A DNA stretch of 33,316 nucleotides from Candidatus Stahliibacteriota bacterium (GCA_030613445.1 JAUWLY010000003.1:1-33316), one strand, 5' to 3'. Numbered from the stretch's first letter, positions 8,436-17,843 are shown. Program-made: numbers and translations. The notes: generated from the sequence alone by a model not told the origin.

Positions 8436-9278
8436 ATGGTTAAGTATTTCAATGCCTTTATTTCCTTTGATATGGAGGGAGTGGGTTGCCTGACTTCGTG
8501 GCAAGAACTGAAAAAAGAGTCACCGTCATTGGCACAGATAAGAGAACTTGCTACTGAAGAAGTTAATGCAGCAATCCGTGGTATAAAAAACGCCCGTCAG
8601 GATATTGGTGAAATAATTGTCTGCGATTCACACGCTGGAGGTGAAAATCTCCTGATCGATATGCTTGAAACTGGAATCCATTTGGTAAAAGGAACACCAC
8701 GCAGTTATTATATGGTTGAAGGAATAGATCAGCAGTTCGATATCCTGTTCTTTATCGGATATCATGCAATGATCGGAACCAAAGGTGCAGGCATGGACCA
8801 TTCATACTCTTCTTCGTCAATCTACAATATCAAATTAAATGGCAAGTATGTCGGAGAAACTGAAATAAATGCTGCGGTCGCAGGCCACTACAAAGTACCC
8901 TTAGCTCTTGTATCGGGTGATGATAAATTGGCTAAGGAAGTCAGGAAATTCTTTGGGCAAGAAATAGAAGTCATCATTACCAAATACGGTATCTCGCGTT
9001 TTGCCGCAAAATGCCGACATCCCCACGATATCCAACAGGAAATAGAGAAGAAAGCTGAACTAGCAGTGAAAAAGGTAAAAAAATTGAACCCCTTTATTTT
9101 CCGGCCACCAATAAATGCAGAAATTGAGGTTATTAATACCGTAATCGGCGATGTTATTGAACCAGTACCTGGTTTGAAAAGGGTATCGGCACGGAAAGTA
9201 ACTTTCCAGACAAAAAATATTATTGAGTTCTATCGCCTGCTTAGAGTAATTTGTAACCTTGCATATACTGTAAAATAA
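8436..9278 (+). CDS. M55-family D-aminopeptidase (DppA-like)
   Basis: 280 residues matching zinc-dependent D-aminopeptidase DppA over the full length. Probable metal ligands are D12 and E14 (FDMEG), H66 in CDSHAGGEN, H110 in IGYHAM and a Glu of GETEIN (141/143). The MDHSYSS segment (H122) fits the catalytic His. The family removes D-amino acids from the N-terminus of small D-peptides and is thought to scavenge peptidoglycan-type peptides. No signal peptide is present, so it acts in the cytoplasm. The ATG lies 5 nt after a perfect -10 box with no ribosome-binding site between, so a leaderless mRNA is predicted. It appears to be a single-gene unit. Confidence 0.92.
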   Translation: MVKYFNAFISFDMEGVGCLTSWQELKKESPSLAQIRELATEEVNAAIRGIKNARQDIGEIIVCDSHAGGENLLIDMLETGIHLVKGTPRSYYMVEGIDQQFDILFFIGYHAMIGTKGAGMDHSYSSSSIYNIKLNGKYVGETEINAAVAGHYKVPLALVSGDDKLAKEVRKFFGQEIEVIITKYGISRFAAKCRHPHDIQQEIEKKAELAVKKVKKLNPFIFRPPINAEIEVINTVIGDVIEPVPGLKRVSARKVTFQTKNIIEFYRLLRVICNLAYTVK

Positions 9279-9294
9279 TACCTACCTTACCGAA

Positions 9295-9373
9295 TTTACC
9301 CCGTATGAAACCCATGATTTATTTATTCTTCAGCAGCTATGCCTCAAAGGACGATATTTCCCAACGGGGTTTA
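9295..9373. other. Convergent intergenic gap with long-range inverted repeat
   Basis: Between the converging peptidase and GWxTD genes, ACCCCGT (9298-9304) pairs with ACGGGGT (9364-9370) across about 60 nt. This could be a bidirectional termination structure, but the long loop makes it weak. I see no gene here. Confidence 0.3.
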
Positions 9374-10681
9374 CTATTCTATTGGTTGAAGTTCGAATTC
9401 ACAAACTGCAGTCCGCTCTTTATTACTTAGTAAATCTACGGTCCGTAAAGTAATAATATAAAAACCAGGTTCAAGATCCATGGGGTGATATAGAGCTGCT
9501 AAATAGGCAACATCGCCCGCCTCTATTTGATCTTTGATCACCACATCGACAATTTCTCTTTTCATCTTCACTTTATTGGTGACTTCATAAGTCATCTTCA
9601 ATTGATGCATACCGTTCTTAGTTTCAAGGTTATAGACCTCGGCGTAGAAGTAAAAAGGCGTATGGATCAATAATATTGGTCGGGTCATCGGGATGACCCG
9701 ACCCACTGGTTTGTTGAATTTTTCGTGCGAAAAAGTGTTATCGATCAACCGCATCGGAATCAGATCACTAATCTCTTTGGCATCATCCTGATAATCGAGC
9801 AGGTTAACCCGAAGTGTTTTCTTAGCTACGGTTCGGTTCTTGATATCGCTCATTGTGATTTCTAACCGATATTCAGCAGGATCGAGCCAGAAATTAACTT
9901 CATCAAAGAAAACCCCATGGTCACTATCTATGGGGATTAGAATACTATTCTTTTCTTTAACGATATTATCCTGGTTATCAAACACCTTCACCTTTCTTGA
10001 AAAAGAAATCCCGGTTGTGTCATTAACAAATACGGATAAATATATTTCAAGACGGGTCAGATTCTTCTTTTGTCGAAATCTCCCGGTAGTCATAGCAAAC
10101 TCGAGCAACGATGTCGATTCAACTTCTATAAAGCTATCCTGATGCACTTCTTTCAAATGAGGTACTTTCACATGTTCGCCGAATTCTGACTGGGCAATCA
10201 TCTTATAGGCGCGCGCGTACCTGACAAAATCAAAAATCAAACCTTCTCGTTTATATGTCCATATTTCGGCAGGCTTCACTGATTCTTTGACTTTCAAGGC
10301 AATTTTCTTTTGGGGCCAGATTTCTTCTCTTTTTGAAGGTTCGCCGTATTTCATGAATACCTGTATGCGCTCATCACTTATTGGCGAATGCTTACCATAG
10401 TGGTGAAAGGCATACTCAATCCTCTCTTCAAATTGCTCGCGGTCTTCGGCAGTCTTACCTTCCCAAAATGCATCATAGTACCTGGCGCGTTCAGATGCTG
10501 ATGGTAAATTGATATACTCTTCTGCAGCTATAACGTCTATTCCTTTCAGACCAAGGAATATCTTTCTTTCAAATTCAAGCAGACGATAGTAACGTGCGGC
10601 AAATATGTTTACTGCAGTACAGTAGATAATAAGAAGTGCAAAAATAATCGCCGCTGTTTTCACTATTTTATTCTTCTTCAA
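9374..10681 (-). CDS. GWxTD-domain protein, second of a pair
   Basis: About 435 residues. An N-terminal signal or anchor helix (VKTAAIIFALLIIYCTAVNIFA) precedes a GWxTD-type region (FWEGKTAEDREQFEERIEY, then a DERIQVFMKYGEP motif and AEIWTY), followed by beta-rich segments up to FELQPIE. The GWxTD family is of unknown function and is found mainly in FCB-type and related phyla; export is implied by the N-terminus. An upstream ATG at 10768 would overlap the preceding gene by 100 nt. I prefer the TTG at 10681 because a GGAG lies 7 nt before it and the overlap shrinks to 14 nt; a GTG at 10663 is the next choice. It is translationally coupled to the upstream GWxTD gene. Confidence 0.78.
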   Translation of the reverse strand: MKKNKIVKTAAIIFALLIIYCTAVNIFAARYYRLLEFERKIFLGLKGIDVIAAEEYINLPSASERARYYDAFWEGKTAEDREQFEERIEYAFHHYGKHSPISDERIQVFMKYGEPSKREEIWPQKKIALKVKESVKPAEIWTYKREGLIFDFVRYARAYKMIAQSEFGEHVKVPHLKEVHQDSFIEVESTSLLEFAMTTGRFRQKKNLTRLEIYLSVFVNDTTGISFSRKVKVFDNQDNIVKEKNSILIPIDSDHGVFFDEVNFWLDPAEYRLEITMSDIKNRTVAKKTLRVNLLDYQDDAKEISDLIPMRLIDNTFSHEKFNKPVGRVIPMTRPILLIHTPFYFYAEVYNLETKNGMHQLKMTYEVTNKVKMKREIVDVVIKDQIEAGDVAYLAALYHPMDLEPGFYIITLRTVDLLSNKERTAVCEFELQPIE

Positions 10682-11912
10682 TTTGTTTCTCCAATTGTAT
10701 CCTGTCTTCTCTTCGGTATGTTCCCGGAGCAATATCATACAACCATTGATCATCTCCAATATCATCACCAGCTCTGAAGATTTTCACCAGCTCAGGATTG
10801 CCGTCACTCATCTTGTCACAGAACACTACGCGGTAACCCAATGTGTAATAATGCCATATCTCAAATGGTCTACCCCAACTAGTTATTGGTTTATCTTCGA
10901 TTTTGTCGGGCGGCCCATTTCTTAGATAATATTTCCCTCTTTCTGAATCCCTGCCCTGTAGAGCGTGCGTTGAAAATTCAGCATCCGCCTCAAGGAGTCT
11001 TCTTTCAAACAACCAGTAGTTTTCCTTTGACCAGAATTTCTTGAGATAACCTCTCTTTTCAAAGTGGCTGAGGCGACTGAAACTTTCATAATCACCAATG
11101 CTAACCAAATATTGAATATCCCAGTAAAACGGCATTAGCGACGTCTCATCATATAGATATTCAATGCGAAACTTCTTAGTTGATGAAAAAGACCCACCAG
11201 ATGCCGGGTCTTGAACCGTGATTCTGTACGAGTACGTGCCTTCAATAAGATCAACCAACAATATACCCACTGTATCGACCTGGATATAATCATATTTCAA
11301 TCGTTGTTCGCTCTTTGCGAACACGGTATGCTCAAGACTATCAATAACCTGATACTCTACTTGATAATAAAGACTGTCTGGAATCAAACCATAGATCTCC
11401 AGATATACGAGCAGGGTATCTTGATCAGAAAAAGTAGACTGGACTATGGGGATAAGAGGGAAATCATGGAAAAGGATACCTTCGCGGTCTGGTTTTCTAC
11501 CAAATACCATATCACTGCTCCATAAAACAGCGGTATCTGGCAGGATCTCAAAAGTGTCAATGAAAGAGGTATCATATTCACTGTTATTTATGGAAAACGA
11601 ATAGTGGAAATTACCAGAATACAAAGATGCTGAAATATAATCGATCAAGGAATTGTCTTCTTGCTCAGCAGTAATATAGGTTCCTTTTGTCCCTTCAATG
11701 TGTGCTGAATCATTATTTGACACATCATAGATATCAAATTGATATTTGAATGATACAAAAACTGAATCACCTAACCGTAATGTTTCTTGTTCATCTTTTG
11801 ATAATACCAAACTTATCGGTATTTGATACCAGAGTTCTATGTAATCATCGTCAAAACAATACAATTCAACGACTGGCGTCGATGAAAAAAATAAGAATGT
11901 CAAAAGTAACAT
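10668..11912 (-). CDS. GWxTD-domain protein, first of a pair
   Basis: About 414 residues with an N-terminal signal peptide (MLLLTFLFFSSTPVVELYC), a beta-rich middle and a C-terminal GWxTD-type domain (FWSKENYWLFERRL, then RGKYYLRNGPPDKIE, EIWHYYTLGYRVVF). Function unknown; probably periplasmic or surface. A longer frame opens at 11945, but that ATG lies upstream of the -10 box and would not be on the mRNA. The ATG at 11912, two bases after GAGGAG and about 20 nt after the -10 box, is therefore taken as the start. The unusually short distance from GAGGAG to the ATG is a minor oddity. Confidence 0.82.
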   Translation of the reverse strand: MLLLTFLFFSSTPVVELYCFDDDYIELWYQIPISLVLSKDEQETLRLGDSVFVSFKYQFDIYDVSNNDSAHIEGTKGTYITAEQEDNSLIDYISASLYSGNFHYSFSINNSEYDTSFIDTFEILPDTAVLWSSDMVFGRKPDREGILFHDFPLIPIVQSTFSDQDTLLVYLEIYGLIPDSLYYQVEYQVIDSLEHTVFAKSEQRLKYDYIQVDTVGILLVDLIEGTYSYRITVQDPASGGSFSSTKKFRIEYLYDETSLMPFYWDIQYLVSIGDYESFSRLSHFEKRGYLKKFWSKENYWLFERRLLEADAEFSTHALQGRDSERGKYYLRNGPPDKIEDKPITSWGRPFEIWHYYTLGYRVVFCDKMSDGNPELVKIFRAGDDIGDDQWLYDIAPGTYRREDRIQLEKQIEEE

Positions 11913-11930
11913 AACTCCTCGTCTAAAATC

Positions 11931-11958
11931 ATTATAACAACACAATGTGTGATGTCAA
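11931..11958 (-). promoter_or_regulatory. Consensus promoter of the GWxTD gene pair
   Basis: On the minus strand, perfect TTGACA (11958-11953), a 16-bp spacer and perfect TATAAT (11936-11931), preceded by TG one base upstream (TGTTATAAT, extended -10). It predicts a leader of roughly a dozen bases before the ATG at 11912. Confidence 0.88.
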
Positions 11959-11970
11959 GGTTAAGCAAGG

Positions 11971-12150
11971 TGACCGAGAATGTCGAAATTTGTAGGAGTA
12001 GAGCCTTTAGGCTCGGCTCGTTAAATATGGAGTACAACGAGTCCCCTCGTTGCATGCAATGTCAGGAGACAGTGCACTCCCAAAATACGGACGTACGTTT
12101 CGTCCCGAGCTCAACATCGAGGGAAACGCCCTACTCCTAATTCTTGGTCA
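11971..12150. repeat. Palindromic repeat element with TGACCGAGAAT ends, copy 1 (180 bp)
   Basis: The ends are TGACCGAGAAT and ATTCTTGGTCA (inverted, one mismatch). Just inside them TAGGAGTAG pairs with CTACTCCTA. The interior holds a chain of short hairpins, such as GAGCC-TTTA-GGCTC, ACGAG-TCCC-CTCGT and GACG...CGTC. The first 60 bases are nearly identical to copy 2 at 20643, while the middle is longer. It has no coding capacity and resembles a MITE or REP-like element. It begins 12 bp upstream of the -35 box of the GWxTD promoter. Confidence 0.8.
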
Positions 12151-12231
12151 ACCAGTAGAGCTGCGAAGCCAGTTCTGACGAATGGACTCTTCTTCTTATT
12201 TTTATGAATTTATAATCTAAGCCATCTACAT

Positions 12232-15200
12232 CTATCGCACCAGTATTATCTTCTCTGTTTTTTCGTAACCTGAAGTTTCTAATCGTATAAAATAAACACC
12301 GGCAGCTAGATCTTTCGGCATTATCAGGAACTCGTTCATGCCGATTTTTGCTTTACCATCAAATATCGTTTCAGCCAATCTTCCCACAACGTCATACATC
12401 TTTACCGTAACCTTGCGTTCGTCTGGTGAATTGAAGCGAATTTTTAGCATCCCTTTTGTCGGATTTGGGTACATACTTTCAAAGAAAAAGCGTTTAATGG
12501 GTTGAACTCCGGCACTCTGTGGACCCCCACCACCCACTTCGTGCATCTCAATCTCTAAACCGCTGAGTACGGCAATCGTGCCGCTGAGTCTTTTGATTTT
12601 TATTGTTATTTCATTGTCATTAAGACACGCCTGTGGTATCCAGGTATCTTCTGTCACTATTTCACCTGGCTCCACCCAGCGATTATGGTGTAATATGTCG
12701 TCTATATTAAACTGCAGCTTTAGTTTACCCGGTTCCTCATGATAATAGGTCCATCTAATCTTGTATTTTTTGTGCGGCGAGTGTAGGGTCATATGGTATA
12801 TTAATTCTGTAGAATCATAATCAAAAGTCTGAAAATCCTCTGGTCCAAGTGTCAGATAACCATCCCTCTGTACTATGACTGGAACCGGTGTTTCAGTACC
12901 CATGTCGAAAGCATAAGTTGGTGCCGGTTCTTCAATTGGTAGATTAAGATGATATATATAACCCAGACTATCTAAATAACTATACTCAGTCCAGACCAGA
13001 TCTATTGAAGCAGGTTCATTGTTCTTTTCTGGATTGTATAGAATCTGAGGATAGGCAATCAAATCCGTTGAATATTCGATCTCAATCGGCTCGATCATGC
13101 CGCTCCCTGGGATCTCGCCATAGTATAAATGCGATAACATTCCATCCTGTTTAGTCCAGGTAAGATAAGGACCACTTGAAAATGGACTCTCGCATTCGGC
13201 AATTGTTTGTGTACCACTTAGATTTGGCGAACCAGTCCAGCCATAACGATGTTTGATTACTTCTTGTTCACACCAGAAATGGTCAATTTGATCTTCGCTC
13301 ATAGTAATAAGAGGATAATCGATCATCACACCATGGGATGTCTGTTTGGTTATGAGAGTATCTTCAATCTGATAATAGTATAAAGAATCACCAAAACCTT
13401 CCCAGAGAACATGCACCACTGCTTCAGGATCAAGGGTTATTGACGGCGAGATAAGCTTGGCAACGACTGAATCTGCATACATAGCAGTATCAATGGGAAC
13501 TGGGATGGGATGTAATGGTACTGAATCAAGCACCTGCCACTGACCATCTGCTGGTGAAGCAAGCGGAAATTCGCCATATATAAGAGCATAGCCTCGAAAG
13601 GTAATTATCATAGGCATAGTATTGCCAGGTGCCGGATGATATGTTGGTCCGTAGCTGGTTTCGAATATGAAATACCCTGTCGTATCATCAACTGCAAATG
13701 ATGGAGCACCTATTCCCCAGAAATAGGAATCATACGTATGCATTAAAGGAACTTGTGGTGACCAGTTATGGTCATTGAACGTACTTACCCTCAATTCTTC
13801 GAGAAAATCAGGTGAACCTTCATTATATGCATAAATCGAATGGAGTTTGTTGTCAGCGCCTAATGACAGCGATGGATATTTACCTGTGCCAACCAAGATC
13901 GGCTCAGACCAGGTTGTGTCCTGCAGGAACGTATGATACACATTGCCACTACTGGTAAATGCAAGATGCAGCACATTATTTGCATCCCGAAGCAAGCGTT
14001 GACTATTATTATAACCCGTCGCCTCAGGAGGAATATCTGGCCCAGGTCCATCAATGATTGCATACCAGGGAGTATTTATAGTTACTGCCTTCACTGCGTC
14101 TTTTTTCTTGTAGTTATACCCTGCATATGAAGTCACCAAGACAACTTTTTGCGACCCCATTTGCGCTGAAGATTTAGGGGTAACTTCTAATCTTAAGTTC
14201 GTAGCCTGACCTGGATTTAGAATTTCCCAGTAATAACCACCGACAACACCATCTGTTATGTCCTGACCTCCTGAAAGAGCATCATAATACTTAACTGTCC
14301 ATTGAGTATCACTACCATTACCGGTTATAACAACAACATCCCAGGTTTCACCATCATTTTCTACCTTTATATCATAAATTCTCTTACGCCAACTCCAGGT
14401 TTTTTGGCTTTTTGTTTGTCCTTGGCCTGTTGCATTATAGATATTATTTCCTGTATAAACAGATTCATTCCTATTTTTAATAAGATTGTCGGGCTGAAGA
14501 TAATTACACTGCGTATCCATATAAACAACATCAATTTTTTCACCCAATGGAGACTGTGTACGTGAAGTTATCGTAACTCGTCTCACTAATCCATTCATAT
14601 TTGATCCAGGCTTTACTTCAACCCGAAGATATTGAATACTACCTGGCTCGAGGTTAATTTCCCATCCACTGGCAGATTTAATCTGATTTGTTATATCATT
14701 ACCTCCTGAAAGGGCATCATAGTACTGCGTCCACCATGTGCCAGTGCCTGACTCTTGTGCGTAGATTCGAAAAGTATCATATATTGCCCCATCATTTTCA
14801 ATTCTTACATGGTATGTCGCCCATTGATTAGGGTCAGCAAACTGGAGTACATATTGTCCTGAACCAGTTGAATTATAGATGTTGTCGCCGATATACTCAG
14901 TGCCCCACCACGGCTTAACATGGTTATCTGGTTGAAAAGGAATATGAGATAATGCTGCATGGCAGTCCAGGCGTCCCCAACCATAATCGTTGTTTGGATA
15001 TGAACCACCTTGACATGGTCTGTCGGCTGTATTCAATAGAATGTTGTAAACAATCTGTGGTGAAAATGTAGGGTATTTCTGTAAGAAAAGGGCGACTGCA
15101 CCTGTAATATGAGGTGCAGCCATTGATGTTCCGCTAAAGGTTCTATAGCTCCAGCCTGAAGAAGAACGAACAGCTATACCAGGCGCTGAAATATCGGGTC

Positions 15201-16290
15201 CTATTCGATTCCAATCGTGACGTAGCCAATATTGAGGATCATTCCAAGGTGGCCAATCCCTAACTGGACCTCGTGAAGAGAAAACCGCTATATTATCATC
15301 CACATCTGTTGCGCCAACACCTGTAACCATTGGGTAGTTAGCTGGTTGATTTGTAGTGTAGATGCCAGGTCCTTCATTTCCAATGGCAGCTAACACATAA
15401 ATACCCAACTCTAGCAAGTTTTGACAATCATCCCAAAACTCAGGTGGTAAGGGATCACCCCATCCCCAAGAATTGTTTATTACATCCACAGTCTGATTTG
15501 CAAACCATTGAAAGCAATTGTGCACCCAGGAGGCGTAAGCGTTACCAAGCATATTGAAACCCTTTGCACATATAAACTTAGCACCAGGAGCGACACCAAT
15601 ATCATCTTCTAACGGCCCGTTGCCATCACCACCGCAAATTGTACCCATGGTATGTGTTCCGTGATAAACAGGGATATTGTCATCATATGGATCAGGTAAA
15701 CCATTTACTGCATCATACCATCCACCACTAATCCACTTTCCAACCAAGGCTGGATGATTTACATTTACACCAGTATCCATGTTGCCGACTACTACATTCG
15801 TACCGTCATAACCTAGATTCCAACAATTAGGTGCTTTTACTTTTATGATATTCCATTCTGGTGCTGGTGACAGTAGATCATCTCTGGTTACTTCTGCTAT
15901 CTCAGTGTCAAGTGTGATAGTAAAATCATCAATTACATATTCTACATCGTGTCGTACTGCAACTTGGTCAATTATATTCTTTGATGCCCTAAATGTTAAT
16001 CCATTGAAAATCCACCACGTCTGCAAGTCTGATATTTCATCCTCAAAACTGGCTAAATGATTTAAGATATCTGCTTGATCATCCAAAGAATATTCCTGGA
16101 GATAAAGAATCTTTTCGGTTTTTGAAATACCTCTGTCTAGTTGAGACAAGTCAGCCTGATTTTTCATATGGACTATTACTTGAATCCTCTCGTCTTCTTC
16201 AAGTAAAGCCATCTTATTGGCTAACCCAGGGAGAATAATACCTGCGTTAACTAGAATAGCATTCATCAACAATAATAATACATACCGCAT
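12232..16290 (-). CDS. Giant secreted subtilisin-like serine protease (S8) with sorting domain
   Basis: 1,352 residues. The start is the ATG at 16290, four bases after AAGGAGGT; an upstream in-frame ATG at 16359 has no such site. Order: signal peptide (1-19), I9-type propeptide (IQVIVHMKNQADLS), then the S8 domain with Asp172 (NMDTGVN), His210 (YHGTHTMGT), the GNEGPG oxyanion region and Ser389 (FSGTSMAAPH). Next come two tandem homologous modules of about 125 residues, each with GxNIYNxTGxGQ and YYDALSGGxDIT, a large beta-rich region, and a C-terminal type IX sorting domain (SMYPNPTKGMLKIRF to KIILVR). It should be exported, processed and attached or released at the cell surface. It lies 83 nt after the PQQ-propeller gene on the same strand and is probably cotranscribed. 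Confidence 0.93.
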   Translation of the reverse strand: MRYVLLLLMNAILVNAGIILPGLANKMALLEEDERIQVIVHMKNQADLSQLDRGISKTEKILYLQEYSLDDQADILNHLASFEDEISDLQTWWIFNGLTFRASKNIIDQVAVRHDVEYVIDDFTITLDTEIAEVTRDDLLSPAPEWNIIKVKAPNCWNLGYDGTNVVVGNMDTGVNVNHPALVGKWISGGWYDAVNGLPDPYDDNIPVYHGTHTMGTICGGDGNGPLEDDIGVAPGAKFICAKGFNMLGNAYASWVHNCFQWFANQTVDVINNSWGWGDPLPPEFWDDCQNLLELGIYVLAAIGNEGPGIYTTNQPANYPMVTGVGATDVDDNIAVFSSRGPVRDWPPWNDPQYWLRHDWNRIGPDISAPGIAVRSSSGWSYRTFSGTSMAAPHITGAVALFLQKYPTFSPQIVYNILLNTADRPCQGGSYPNNDYGWGRLDCHAALSHIPFQPDNHVKPWWGTEYIGDNIYNSTGSGQYVLQFADPNQWATYHVRIENDGAIYDTFRIYAQESGTGTWWTQYYDALSGGNDITNQIKSASGWEINLEPGSIQYLRVEVKPGSNMNGLVRRVTITSRTQSPLGEKIDVVYMDTQCNYLQPDNLIKNRNESVYTGNNIYNATGQGQTKSQKTWSWRKRIYDIKVENDGETWDVVVITGNGSDTQWTVKYYDALSGGQDITDGVVGGYYWEILNPGQATNLRLEVTPKSSAQMGSQKVVLVTSYAGYNYKKKDAVKAVTINTPWYAIIDGPGPDIPPEATGYNNSQRLLRDANNVLHLAFTSSGNVYHTFLQDTTWSEPILVGTGKYPSLSLGADNKLHSIYAYNEGSPDFLEELRVSTFNDHNWSPQVPLMHTYDSYFWGIGAPSFAVDDTTGYFIFETSYGPTYHPAPGNTMPMIITFRGYALIYGEFPLASPADGQWQVLDSVPLHPIPVPIDTAMYADSVVAKLISPSITLDPEAVVHVLWEGFGDSLYYYQIEDTLITKQTSHGVMIDYPLITMSEDQIDHFWCEQEVIKHRYGWTGSPNLSGTQTIAECESPFSSGPYLTWTKQDGMLSHLYYGEIPGSGMIEPIEIEYSTDLIAYPQILYNPEKNNEPASIDLVWTEYSYLDSLGYIYHLNLPIEEPAPTYAFDMGTETPVPVIVQRDGYLTLGPEDFQTFDYDSTELIYHMTLHSPHKKYKIRWTYYHEEPGKLKLQFNIDDILHHNRWVEPGEIVTEDTWIPQACLNDNEITIKIKRLSGTIAVLSGLEIEMHEVGGGGPQSAGVQPIKRFFFESMYPNPTKGMLKIRFNSPDERKVTVKMYDVVGRLAETIFDGKAKIGMNEFLIMPKDLAAGVYFIRLETSGYEKTEKIILVR

Positions 16291-16338
16291 TTTTACCTCC
16301 TTATTTTTTAGAATATTCAAGAGTAAGAATCTTAAAAC

Positions 16339-16364
16339 CCAAATTGACTTATAAATCAATTTGG
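16339..16364 (-). terminator. Possible attenuator hairpin between the PQQ-propeller and subtilase genes
   Basis: A perfect 9-bp stem, CCAAATTGA / TCAATTTGG, with an 8-nt loop. On the minus strand it lies 9 nt after the propeller stop codon and is followed by GGTTTTAAG, so the T-run is short. It may partially terminate or set the ratio between the two genes. Confidence 0.4.
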
Positions 16365-16373
16365 CAAAACCAA

Positions 16374-17843
16374 TTAGGGAGATACCCTTCCTGTATGGCG
16401 GGCATCATGTTGATACATTGGCCAAGGACAATTATTTAAACGGCTACTCCCTTCCAGAGCAAAGACGAAACCATGAGTGACTGTGTGGCCAACAGTGAAT
16501 ATTGTACCATTGTCTGCAATCACTGGTGCATAAGCAGCCACTAATAACTCTCTAGTTTTTGCCTTAGGAGTACCATTCGTTTTTATTTTATAAATTTCCC
16601 CATACATTGGTACTACAATCGCATCATCTGCTGTAATTGCAGGAATTTCACCCGGTTTATTGTAATTCCATAAAATAGTGCCGTTTGGTGAAATTGCATA
16701 AAACATTGAATCGCTACCAGTGTATATTGTACCATCTGGACCAATCACAGGTTCATGCAAAAGAGAACCTAGAGTGAGATACCACTCAATTTGTCCTCCT
16801 GAAGTTACAGCATATAGATTCCCAGACCTTTCGCTGATAAGAATCGTTTCATCAGCTGCGAGTGCAGCCGTAGCTCCAGAATGTGGAGACGACGATAGTA
16901 ATGGTAACTTCCAAGACAATGTCCCAGCGGGTGCGATGGCATAATAATAACCATCCTTCGGGCCAACATAAATCTTCCCGCTCTGCCCGATTATTGGCGG
17001 ATAATATAATTCACCCCCGCTTTCATAAATCCACTTTAGACTACCATCTGGATTCAGCGCATAGAGACAGGAATCCGTGCTACCAAAGTATATTGTACCA
17101 TCACCCCCAATTGCACAACCAGTAGGATATTGACTTGCAGGATAAGTCCATTTTATTGAGCCATTAGGGTTTAAGGCAACAAACTCACCGCTCGAAACAC
17201 TTACATAAATTGTGCCATCGTCTGCAATAGCTGGACTAGATGAAATATTGTCACTAAAATTGTAAGACCATAGAGTGACCGCATCAGAGTCGAGAGCAAA
17301 AAGCACCTCATTAAAACAAACATAAATTGTTCCATTATCTGCTAGTGCTGGTGACCAAGGAATAGGATCGCCACCTGGGGCATAACTAAATTCCCATTTC
17401 TTATATATCTCGGAAAATATTGCGATGTCATGAGGTTCTGACCATACAGATGTATCACCGCTAATATCTTCAGATAAAGCACGAATTGAATAAATACTTT
17501 CAGTGGCGAATTTGTGAAAGAATTGGATAGTATCGCCACAGATATAATAAGTTGACCAACGCGTAAAATTGCCATCACCCCAATCAATAAAATACGACAG
17601 AGAATCTCCATCAGGATCCGTGCCACTGACAAAAAATGTGTCTTGTTCCCCACGCCATCCTTCCGTAGGACCATCTATCCATGGAACCTCAGGATCTTCA
17701 TTCTTGCCGCAATAACAAAAAAGACAGAACAATGTAAGACAAACAAAAGTAGCTGAGTGTAATAAAATGTTGAATGATTTTCTTACGTTTCCTCCTTGCG
17801 ACAACATTTTACGTAACAGTTTAGCTATCCTAAAAATCTTCAT
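16374..17843 (-). CDS. PQQ-like beta-propeller protein with lipoprotein-type N-terminus
   Basis: Up to 489 residues. After a basic n-region and hydrophobic stretch (RKSFNILLHSATFVCLTLFCLF) comes a Cys-rich YCGKNEDPE that may be a loose lipobox. A PKD-like segment follows (DPDGDSLSYFIDWGDG), then about eight repeats of the type ADNGTIYV...LYALNPDGSLKW, a PQQ-type propeller. It is likely an outer-membrane-anchored or periplasmic scaffold. The start is unclear: ATG 17843 is downstream of the promoter, ATG 17807 is the next choice, and the strongest Shine-Dalgarno (AAGGAGG, 17797-17791) lies inside the frame four bases before a GTA codon that cannot normally initiate. Residues 1-20 are therefore doubtful. 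Confidence 0.85.
   Translation of the reverse strand: MKIFRIAKLLRKMLSQGGNVRKSFNILLHSATFVCLTLFCLFCYCGKNEDPEVPWIDGPTEGWRGEQDTFFVSGTDPDGDSLSYFIDWGDGNFTRWSTYYICGDTIQFFHKFATESIYSIRALSEDISGDTSVWSEPHDIAIFSEIYKKWEFSYAPGGDPIPWSPALADNGTIYVCFNEVLFALDSDAVTLWSYNFSDNISSSPAIADDGTIYVSVSSGEFVALNPNGSIKWTYPASQYPTGCAIGGDGTIYFGSTDSCLYALNPDGSLKWIYESGGELYYPPIIGQSGKIYVGPKDGYYYAIAPAGTLSWKLPLLSSSPHSGATAALAADETILISERSGNLYAVTSGGQIEWYLTLGSLLHEPVIGPDGTIYTGSDSMFYAISPNGTILWNYNKPGEIPAITADDAIVVPMYGEIYKIKTNGTPKAKTRELLVAAYAPVIADNGTIFTVGHTVTHGFVFALEGSSRLNNCPWPMYQHDARHTGRVSP

Noticed and set aside
11913-11945. Upstream ATG of the first GWxTD gene
   Set aside because: It lies upstream of the -10 box of a perfect promoter, so it would not be in the mRNA; the signal peptide fits the ATG at 11912.
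11949-12140. 63-codon open frame sharing the peptide TENVEICRSRAFRL with a frame at 20612-20800
   Set aside because: The shared peptide is just the translation of the common left end of the palindromic repeat element; there is no ribosome-binding site or family similarity.
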